A stretch of DNA of 64,000 bases from a virus, in IMG/VR virus record IMGVR_UViG_3300021057_000274, positions 124,001 through 188,000 of that record; one strand, given 5' to 3'. Within the stretch, counting starts at the first letter, position 1, and each line of letters begins with the position of its first letter. Shown here in pieces: positions 46,501-55,700 of the stretch. Made by a program: the position numbers and the translations under genes. Under the pieces are notes generated by a model. That model was not told where the DNA came from. It searched no databases and saw nothing but the letters and a program-made list of their open reading frames with translations.

Positions 46501-49500
46501 CTGTGGTGACTAGCGCGGGATCAACGTTGTCGACGATCGCGTAATCGGCTTGCATGTAATCGGCCTGCATCAGAGAGCCGGTTTGTACGAACTTCTCGCT
46601 CTCGTAGGCCCACTCACCGACGCGCTCCTGGATGATCTCAGCGGCCGGGCTTCCGCTCGTGTTGACCGTCCAAGTGGTTCCTGTCTTCTGAGAGACTCCA
46701 GAAGCAGCTCCCGGCCGCAGGTCAAGCGCGTTGAAGTTCGCTCCCCACCCGTCGCTCGGCGACGTCGACGCGTTAGTGAGAGAGCCGGTGATGAAAAAAT
46801 CGCCCTCGCGGCCGTGGTTGAGACGATAGTTGGCTGGCGCCTCGCCCTCATCGAGGTGGAGGTGAATCACTGGGGTGCTAAGGTCGGCGATGAGACCCTT
46901 CAGCTTGAACGGGCTGACCGGCTTACCGTCCTCGGTGATCACCTTTCGACGATTAGCCTCAATTCCCCAGTCGTAGTAGACGTTCGGCCAGAAGAGAAGC
47001 TCGCCGATCGCGCCGTTGAAGGTGTTTTGTCCGTCTGAGCGAGCTCCGATCACCCAGTCATTGACGGTGTAGTCGATCGTGTCGTCGGTATAGGTCGTGA
47101 TGAGCGAGAGCTCAGAGTCATCGCCAACGTAGAGCTTGCGCTTAGCGGTGTCGGAGAGGTCAAATGATCCCATGATGCACAGCCAGGCCGCGCCAGAGTT
47201 GTACGTCGCTGGCGTTGATACGTTGAGGATCACGGTGCCCGCGGTGTTAAAGGCTCGCACGGTCCATCTGCTTGACGCGTAAGACAACTGGAGTCCCTTC
47301 GGGGTTGAGCTACCCGGGGTGTCAGCCGCTGAGAAGACGTTCTGTTGAGTGCCAGGCCCGATGAGCGAACCGTCAAGTCTCACCCAAGCCACGAAGGTAC
47401 CGAGCTTAGAGTCGACCGATCCCGGGATCGGGTCGTTCGACTTCATGTACACGGTTCCGTCAAAGTCAGCACCATCCATCAGGTAGATCTCGTCCTCGTC
47501 GCTGATCGACCCTCTGACATCTACCTGGTAGACCTTCCCGGCAAGCTTGTCGGTGTTCACGTGAGAGACCCCGATCGCGACTCGAGCCGTGCTCTTGTAG
47601 ATGCTAGAGTTAATCGCGCCGAGCGTTGGGCTTCCGATCAGGTCCCAGAGTGACCCGTCCTCTGACTTGTAGAACTTGAGAGTTCCGCCCACTCCGCTCG
47701 CGTCGTTCTCTAGCGATACCCGCACCCAGTGAGTCGAGTTGTTGGCGAAGCTCAACAGATCGCTCGTGAACGAGTGCTCCGCGACGTTGTCTGGCGACCA
47801 CTTAAAGCCGATCCTGCCGGTAGTGGTGATGTACATCTTGTACGAGAGCTGGCCCGTCTCATACTTGCTGATGATCGTTTGATCGGTTCCAGGAGTCCAG
47901 TCATCTAGCTTCAAGTGAGCTGAGATTTGGATGTCACCCGTGACGTCGTGGCGACGACCAGTCGGTGACGTGACGTGGTTGCCGTCCGTGCCAGGAAGGA
48001 GCAGGTGGTGGAAGTTCTTGGTCGGGGAGTAGAGACCTTGAACTTCGATCTCCTCCTCAGCTTGCAAGATCTGCACGATGCTGAGAAAGTCGGTCGCCGT
48101 CACGCTGACGTGGGGATTGTACTGAGCGTTCTGCTCGATCCTCAGCTCGACGTACGTGTTCTTCTTCGGGATGTTGTCTAGGACGAAGGTGTAGTACTCT
48201 CCGTGCTCGTTGACCGCCTTCTTGATCTTCCCGAACTGGATCAGCTGCATCGGAGCGTGGTTGCTGGGCACCGGATCCGTCAAGACGCCGTGTTGGGTCT
48301 TCAGGTCGAGATTGACGAGAAAGTCAGAGACGTCGTGGGCCTGGCCGAGAAGACCAGCGTACGAGCCCGGGTCAGTCAGGAGGTAGTAAGGCGTCCAATC
48401 ACCGTCGATCGTGAACGCGATCTTGCCGTTGTCGAACGGAATCTTGAAGCTCGCGTAGTAGAGCGGGCCGAGAGCCGGCACGGTCTGCTGAACTTGAAAC
48501 TTCCAGGGACCGATCGCGGTCACCTCCCAGACGTCGCCGTCGGCCGAGGTGTTGTAGATGTTCCTGACCGTCAAGCTTCCCTTCCGCAGAGACGCGTCGG
48601 CGATCGAGTTGTAGAACGTCACCGTGCTCGTCTCGTCCGACGCGTCAACCACGGTGATCGTGAACCTGTCCGCGTCATCGGTGTCCGGGTTCTCGTCCTC
48701 GTTGTCGTACGAGAGATCGTCGTAGCCTCCCTCGTCGAAGTTTCTCGTGACGCCGAAGTCGAACGGTGAGAGAAAGCGCAAGAAGAGCCGATCGGCCTTG
48801 AAGAGATTGACGTCGATCTTCTTCGCGTCGTAGCCAGAGTTTCCGAGGATGCTGTTCGGGAGAAACTGGATGAACGAGCGCGAGCGATCGACCACGAAGT
48901 CGGTCTGAAACACCGCGGCCACGCCGTCGACGCGTACGCGGCACCCCTGGTGGTGAGGAACGCGATAGCGGCGTGTGTCTTGCCAATAGACCGAGACAGG
49001 CTGGAGCTGACGATAAGCGGCGAAGAGCGAGTAGAACGACGAGTCTAAGCCGCCCGGGACCATCGCGACCTCGTTGTTTGGGATCGTGTAAGTGCCCGTC
49101 AAGCCGTCAACGCTGAAGTTGCTGCCGAGCCTGGTGAACGTCAGGTACTCGGTCTCCCCGACGAAGACCTTGACCGCCGAGTCTTGAAAGCCGAACGCGA
49201 TCGCCTCGGCCGCGTCGATCGTGAAGTGAATCGAGTACTCGTACTCGTAGACCGTGCCGTTCAAGAAGGACTGGGTGATCTCGACGCGCAGGTCCGAGAC
49301 TCTGGCGGCGACCGCGATCTCGTCATCACCGTTGAAGTGAGAGGAGCTCTGGTCACCTGTCCACGTCTGCTCGCTGTCAGGGATGCCGTTCGTGTTCAAG
49401 TCAGTCAGGTCAGAGGTAGCCGGATCGTGGCCGTGCGGAGTCTGTCCGAAGTTGAGAGAGTCGTTGAGCGAGAAGCGAGGGAAGATCGCCCACGGGATGT

Positions 49501-49741
49501 TGAAGGTCAGGTCGCTCGCGTCGCCGGTCATGATCCGAACTAGGCTCTCGCCCCCTCGGTCAGCCGCGTCCCAGATTCCCTGCATCATCACCTCGGTGAA
49601 CTGCTTCTCCTGCACGTTGACGTGGATGAGCTCCTCGTTGAAGAAGAGCTCTGAGGTCAGGTCGTTCAGCTTCGAGTGGTAGGGCTTGACGTCGTTGAAG
49701 TACCCGACCAGCGACTGGAGCAGCTTAGTGTTGTCGGTCAC
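46496..49741 (-). CDS. Large baseplate/tail protein with lectin-like domains, 1081 aa
   Basis: Starts MTDNTKLLQSLVGYFNDVKP. The first 500 residues are beta-rich baseplate-like sequence. Around residues 590-780, HDVTGDIQISAHLKLDDWTP and HWVRVSLENDASGVGGTLKF look like a LamG/concanavalin-like jelly roll. A second such region (TFVAWVRLDGSLIGPGTQQN, then AWLCIMGSFDL) follows. Lectin-like domains may bind host surface polysaccharide. GTG start coupled to the giant gene (GTGA). The order suggests the gp8/gp10 position of T4, though homology is not shown. Confidence 0.65.
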   Translation of the reverse strand: MTDNTKLLQSLVGYFNDVKPYHSKLNDLTSELFFNEELIHVNVQEKQFTEVMMQGIWDAADRGGESLVRIMTGDASDLTFNIPWAIFPRFSLNDSLNFGQTPHGHDPATSDLTDLNTNGIPDSEQTWTGDQSSSHFNGDDEIAVAARVSDLRVEITQSFLNGTVYEYEYSIHFTIDAAEAIAFGFQDSAVKVFVGETEYLTFTRLGSNFSVDGLTGTYTIPNNEVAMVPGGLDSSFYSLFAAYRQLQPVSVYWQDTRRYRVPHHQGCRVRVDGVAAVFQTDFVVDRSRSFIQFLPNSILGNSGYDAKKIDVNLFKADRLFLRFLSPFDFGVTRNFDEGGYDDLSYDNEDENPDTDDADRFTITVVDASDETSTVTFYNSIADASLRKGSLTVRNIYNTSADGDVWEVTAIGPWKFQVQQTVPALGPLYYASFKIPFDNGKIAFTIDGDWTPYYLLTDPGSYAGLLGQAHDVSDFLVNLDLKTQHGVLTDPVPSNHAPMQLIQFGKIKKAVNEHGEYYTFVLDNIPKKNTYVELRIEQNAQYNPHVSVTATDFLSIVQILQAEEEIEVQGLYSPTKNFHHLLLPGTDGNHVTSPTGRRHDVTGDIQISAHLKLDDWTPGTDQTIISKYETGQLSYKMYITTTGRIGFKWSPDNVAEHSFTSDLLSFANNSTHWVRVSLENDASGVGGTLKFYKSEDGSLWDLIGSPTLGAINSSIYKSTARVAIGVSHVNTDKLAGKVYQVDVRGSISDEDEIYLMDGADFDGTVYMKSNDPIPGSVDSKLGTFVAWVRLDGSLIGPGTQQNVFSAADTPGSSTPKGLQLSYASSRWTVRAFNTAGTVILNVSTPATYNSGAAWLCIMGSFDLSDTAKRKLYVGDDSELSLITTYTDDTIDYTVNDWVIGARSDGQNTFNGAIGELLFWPNVYYDWGIEANRRKVITEDGKPVSPFKLKGLIADLSTPVIHLHLDEGEAPANYRLNHGREGDFFITGSLTNASTSPSDGWGANFNALDLRPGAASGVSQKTGTTWTVNTSGSPAAEIIQERVGEWAYESEKFVQTGSLMQADYMQADYAIVDNVDPALVTTE

Positions 49742-52700
49742 GAGACGATCCTGACGTCGTTGAGCGAGACGTACGACGTCTTGAAGAAGTCCTTGAGCTC
49801 GGGAGTCTTAGCGAGCGAGTCCTCGAGGACCTCAAAGAAGATCTCGCTCAGCTGCTTCGGGTTGGCGAAGCGCCAGAGGTCGGCCATGAGCTTCTTGATC
49901 TCCGCCGTCGTCGACAGATAAGTGTCGAGCTTGTTGATGTCGAACCCCTCGTATGAGATGTAGTGTGGAACCTTGGCTCCGTCGACGAGCCGGGTCACCT
50001 GTGTATTTAAGATCGTGTACTTGACGGTCTCCCTCGCGATCTTCGGGTCAACCATGATCTGCTCTCCGGACAAGCCGTAGCGGATCGATGACTCGTTGCG
50101 CTGGTCATAGATCTCGCGCACGCTGAACGGGAGCGGATCACCGACCTGCGACTCGCCGCAGAGGGAGTCAGTCAAGGTGTCCCAGAGCTTCTTTGGAATT
50201 CGAGTCGGTTGAAACTTCCGTAGCAAGATCCACTCGGTGTGGACGTTCTTGAGCTCAGCCGTCGGGTCGCTCCGCAGAGTTTGGTCAAGCGTCAAGCGGA
50301 GCTTGTACGAGTCGTTCTCCTTGACGTGCCGACGCAGTCCTTGAACCGACAGGATCGCGTATCGGTTCGGGCGGCCGTCAAGCTGGTTGTACCACTTGAG
50401 CCCCTGAGGCACCGCGTAGAGCCCATCGTGGTTGGTCAGCAGCGCCGCGATCTGATTTACCGCGAGCGCCTTGCCGCGCGCCGGGCTGCGCTTCTCCTTG
50501 ACCCAGAAGTAGTAGACGTTGACGCTCAATCCGCTCACCTCATCGCGGCGCAGCTCGCGCACGTGCGGGAAGTCATGCTTGTACTGCACTAGCTTGTACG
50601 GATCCGTGTCGGCGACGTCAGGGTCAAACTCGAGGTCCTCGGTCGTAACCTCAGCCGGAACTAGCTTGAAGGTGATCACGTCACCCTCTGAGGCGATCGC
50701 CTCATCGGTAACTTGTACAAAGGCGTCTACACCGTTCTGGGAAACCGTCCAGTCCGCGTGCCTGATCATCGTACCGTTTAGATATAGGTAACCCCGTTCC
50801 TTTACATCCGCCGCAAGCATGGAAGCGTACGTAAACTTGTCCTCGAGGAAATCGTTCAGCGTGTCGCTGCCGGTGACGAAGTACTTGGCCTCTCTGAAGT
50901 CGTCAACCACCTTCGTCCAGGTCGTCCAGGTGGAGCGATACGGGGTGTAATCGGCGCCTCCAAACCAGGTCCAAGGGTCGGCCATGTGGCTAGAGATGTC
51001 GCTCGCGAGGTCGATCAAGAAGTCGTCGACCTCCACCCACTCTCCCGCGACGGGAGAGTACGGGTTCAAGTTCTTGTTCGTAACCAGGTTCGGGTTTTCG
51101 ATCGGATCATTCCAAGCGATCCACCCGTTAGTGGTCAAGTCGGCGGTGGCGTCCAGGGTAGTGTAGGTTGTCACTCCGTCGACGAACGCGATCGGCGAGA
51201 AGACCGTGACCGTGCTGCGGAGGTAGATGTCGTGGGCCGCGTTGCCGATCGCGGTCGCCATCGTTGACTTCCGCTGCGCCTCGGACGGTACTCCGCCGAT
51301 CGGGGCTGGCCACGTGTCGGCGTGGCCGTACGTGACCGTGTAGAAGATCTTGATCCCGAGCTGGTCGAAGAAGTAAGAGTCCTTGGTGCCGGCCTGGACA
51401 GGCGTGTCATGCACCTCGATGATCTGGTTCTTTCCCGACGGAGCCTGGAGCTTGATGTAGTCGACCCCGCCGTCCGTGAAGTTAGACAGGTTGTAGTCAC
51501 CTAGCTCGCCGTTGAACGCGTAGGTCTGGTCATCGATCTCGAGCGTGAACGTGGTGACGAAGTTAGAGGACGCGAACGTGGGGCCACCCGTGTAGGCCGC
51601 GGCGGTTCCAACCGAGATCGTTGACGACTCCGAGGTGACCTCTGCCATCCCGAAGATGCGGGCGAGGTTCGCGTCGGTCTTCGTCGTCGAAGTGTAGATC
51701 GCGCCTGCGATCTTCGTCCCCCTCACGACGCCGTAATCCTCAAACTTGCCAGCGTTGACGACGAGGGTGCCGTGGCCGTTCGTCAAGAAGGTCTTAAGCT
51801 TGGCTGGCTGATACGCGAGAAACTTGATCACTCCGTCCGTCGGGTTCTTGACCTTCCAAGCGACGACGCGCTGCCACCAGACCCGATCTCTCGTGACCAG
51901 GTAGCTCTGCGCGACCTCACCCTCGGTCTCGCTCCCGTACTCCGCCGGCGGCACCTCAGACCTCACCCACTCGTAGACGTTTACCTTCGAGAAGTCAGCG
52001 AGAGCGCCCCAGTGACGAAGACGATCATTGACGTCCTCGAAGATCTTCGAGTCATGGTACGGCTTCCAGTCTAGGTCGGCGGTGTCCCACCACAGCTTGC
52101 CGACCTGCTTCTCTCCCCAGGTCCTGAGCGGATCGCTGTTTCGGCCCAAGCTCGTTTGGTTGTACTTCGCGGGATCCGCCGCCTGCTCGTAGCTGATCAG
52201 CGAGTGCGCCTCCGGGTGGTGGTGCCCGCGCGCGGGGTCCCACCAGATGATGTCGCTGCGCACGAGATCACCGGTCTTGTAGTTGTAGAGAGCGACGGGT
52301 GAGTATTGCTCGAAGTTCGGCCCGTAAGCAACGACCTTGATGATTCGATTGAGGAGAGCGACGTCGTTGATCTTGATCGTTGAGGCGTTGACGCGCTCGA
52401 ACTTCGCGGTCGAGTACTCAGCTGGATCTGTGGCGGCGACGTAGTCCCCGCGCTCTCGATAGACGCCGCTGCTCTCGGTCTCGTCAGCGAGCTCGACGTT
52501 GATCAGCTCGAAGCAATCAGCTCTCACCGGATTTCCGCTCTTGTCGGTGATCGAGTAGAGCTTGTCGAGAGAGTCGGGAACGATCGTCATCTCAGCGAGG
52601 ACCTTGAGCTGAAACGACGTGAGCGCCTTGAGGTCGTCGTACTTGTGCCACCGTGTCTCGTCGTCAGGGAAGACGATGATCATGTTGGTCGCGTCAAAGA

Positions 52701-55700
52701 GCTCGATCCCCTCGGCCGACGTCAGGTCATAGATCGTGCTGAAGTCGAACAGCGACTCGTCGTACTCCCCCTCGTCGAACCTCTTCATCGCGAACAGCGA
52801 CTCATCCTCCTCGAGGAAGAGGTAGCTCGTGCGCTCACCGGTGCAATCATCCGCCTCGACCCGCAGCTCAGGGAAGAGCCGCTTGCGGGCGTCGCCGTAC
52901 TCAGCGTAGCGGTACGCCCAGTACTCGTCGAGGTTCGCTGTCTCGAACTTGGAGGAGTTGATGAAGGCGTTGAGGGAGAGGTTCGTGCCCTTGTTAGCGA
53001 TCAACCCTTGCCAGAACTTGAACTCGGAGATCTCAGACGTCTCACGATCCTCAAAGTACCTCTTGCGATCGAAGCCGAGGATCGAGCGAGCGCGATCGAT
53101 CTCGGGGCTCGCTGCGACGTTAGGGTCGTAGAGCTTGCTCAACCCGTTGACCGAGCTCTCGATGTTCTTCTTGACCTCATCCCCGACGATGAAGTGACCG
53201 CCGAAGTCGAGCTTTCCGGTGAACGCGGCTTGCCGGCGACCGGAGAAGAGGACCTTCTTGGCCTGCTGCCCGAGGAACGGATCGTAGATCAGCGCCTTGC
53301 CGACCGTGTAGTTCTCGAGGAGGATGACGTGCTCGTACTCGCTCGTGAGCGCGTGGAGAGTGAAGACTGGCTCGTCGAAGACCAATTGCGTGACGTCATC
53401 CTGGCGGAAGACGCGCACCTGGTCGGGCCGGAGCTTCTTCTTGTGCTGAGTGAGGATCGAGCAAACGGTTTCTTGCTCGAGGCCGAGCGCCTCAAAGACG
53501 TTCGAGAGCATCCCGCGCGGCGTCATGAACCACGCCTTGCGGTAGAACGGGTTGAAGAGGAACGATGACCCGGCGTCGACGCCAGAGAACTGCTGCACGA
53601 TGAACTTCTCTGCCAGGAACTGGTAATCGATCGTGCGGTGCCACTGCGGGTCGATGATCGGGTTCTCGACGTCGGTGAATCTCCACCCCTCGTCGTGCAT
53701 CTTGTCGGCGTACCCGAAGATGAAGTTTAGGAAGTTCTGGATGCCGGTGACCAGAAACGGAGTGCGATAATTGACGACCGCTGAGGGGGTCTTGTAGCGC
53801 TTCCACGACATCGAGGCTTGGAGCCCGTCAAGCGCCGTGAAGGTGGTGTGCTCGCCGTTGAGATCGAACTGATACCAAGCGAGACCCGGGCGCTCGCTGT
53901 TGTACGCGTCAACTCGGAAGATCCAGTCCTCTCCGTAAGATCCGGTCGGCCCGATCGCCGGAACAGAGACGTTGTTCGAGAAGACCGTCGCGCCGCGATG
54001 CACCAGCTGAACGCGTAGCGCGTTGATCCACGAGCTAGTGTGAAACTTGTTCTCCTTCAGCCGCACCGCGTAGGCCGGCGTCTCGATCACCTCAGAGCCG
54101 ACGCGCATCTTGAGCGAGTCGGTGTTGATCAAGCCGGCGCAACGATAGCTAAGCTTCGGGGTCCAGCTCTTGAGAAGGGTCGAGTTGAGCGAGATCGCGA
54201 CGTCCTCACCGAAGTTGCGCGAGTACTGCACGTAGATCTGGTTGAGGCCCTCGGCCCTGAAGTACGTCTGTGGGACGACCTCCACGGTCAGCTCGGGCAC
54301 TTCAGCGTCGATCTTGACCTTAAACGTGTCACCCCAGAAGAAGCCGCGCTTCTTCTCCGTCAGCGTTACGTTGATGAACGCGTTAGAATACGTGAAGTTG
54401 GTGATGAATTGAGGAGTGATGATCCCCGTGCCTGTCACCTTGAAGATCCCGTCCTGTCGACTGACGCACGTGAGCACGTACTCCTGGTCGAAGCCCGGGA
54501 GCGAAGTCATCGTCGCCGTGATCCAGGTCGCGTCGATCAGTTCGGTGAGCGGCTCACCGTGGAGAGAGATGTCGACCGGCGCCTTCTTCTTGCCGACGTC
54601 GGCGTAGAACGTGTACTCGCCGAGCGTCTTTTGCTTCGTGCCCCACGTGTGGTAGACGTAGCTGAGAGGATCAAGCTTGAAGAAAACCTTCTGCTCGGAG
54701 TACAGGAAGTCGAGCGTCTTTCGCCAGAAGATCTCGATCGGCCCCATGTCGCCGAAGAAGTACTTGTCAGCGACGCCTGTCGGCGGAACGCTGAGGAGCG
54801 ACTCTGGGTCCGTCGAGTAGGGCGGGAGGAGCTCCGCGGTTGCGGTCTTGACGCTGAACTTTTGCGGCCGTCCCAGCAAGACCAAGCGAGCTCGCAAGAA
54901 GGTAAGCACCTCAAAGTCGGTCCAGAAGATCGGGAGCCACTCGGTAGTTCCGCCCGGGAGAGCACCTGCGCCGACCAGCGCAGCCATCAGCGTCGCCTCG
55001 TCGGCGTATCCCGCGAGGATCCAAGGCTCGAGGTCGGGGCGCGACGTCCCGTAGACGTCGAGGTAGACCTCTTGCCACGCGGCGTGCTGTGACGTCGTGC
55101 CGGGGATCGTTGCAGAGATGTAATTCCAGGTGAACGCGTTTGCCTGGTCGAAGATCGTGCTGTAGACGTCAGGAACGTTGTACTTTGCTCCGAACCTCTC
55201 AAACTCGAGCTTCATGAAGTCAAAGTAGTTTACCGAGGCCCTGAGCGGAGCCGGATCAAACGCTTGAGTCAACGTTGGGCAGTGATCGAAGAGCTCTTGC
55301 TCGATGACTAGCGTCAAGTTTTGCGCGAGGAGGTCGAGCTTGACGAGCGTCCACGGAGCCCCGACTTGAACGACGGAGGAGCCGATCTCGACCCAAGCGC
55401 CGTTGAACTGCCAGAGGACGTTGTTGAGACGATCGTAGGAGTAGTCGCCGTTCTCGGCGTCATCGGGGCGCTCTCCCTGGTCCGAGATGACCCGGTAGAT
55501 GAAGAGCTCCTTCGTCGACGTCTTGTACCAAAACTGCCCGCGGTAGGGACGAGCTGGAAACTCGGTGCCGATCACTCCGGGAGTCTCGTTACCGAAGGTG
55601 CGCTTGAAGCGCTTCGTCACGATCTTCTTGAGCACGTCGTCCGAGGTCGGCAACAGCTTCGACCGGTGGCCGTCGTGGTGGATGAGCATCTCGAGGTTGA

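Noticed and set aside
20402-50009. Additional TAAATA hits inside coding sequence (20402, 27318, 29154 on plus; 50004 on minus)
   Set aside because: Each lies within a confident reading frame with no nearby gene start, except 27318, where the in-frame Met belongs to the middle of a conserved-looking protein. Chance matches.
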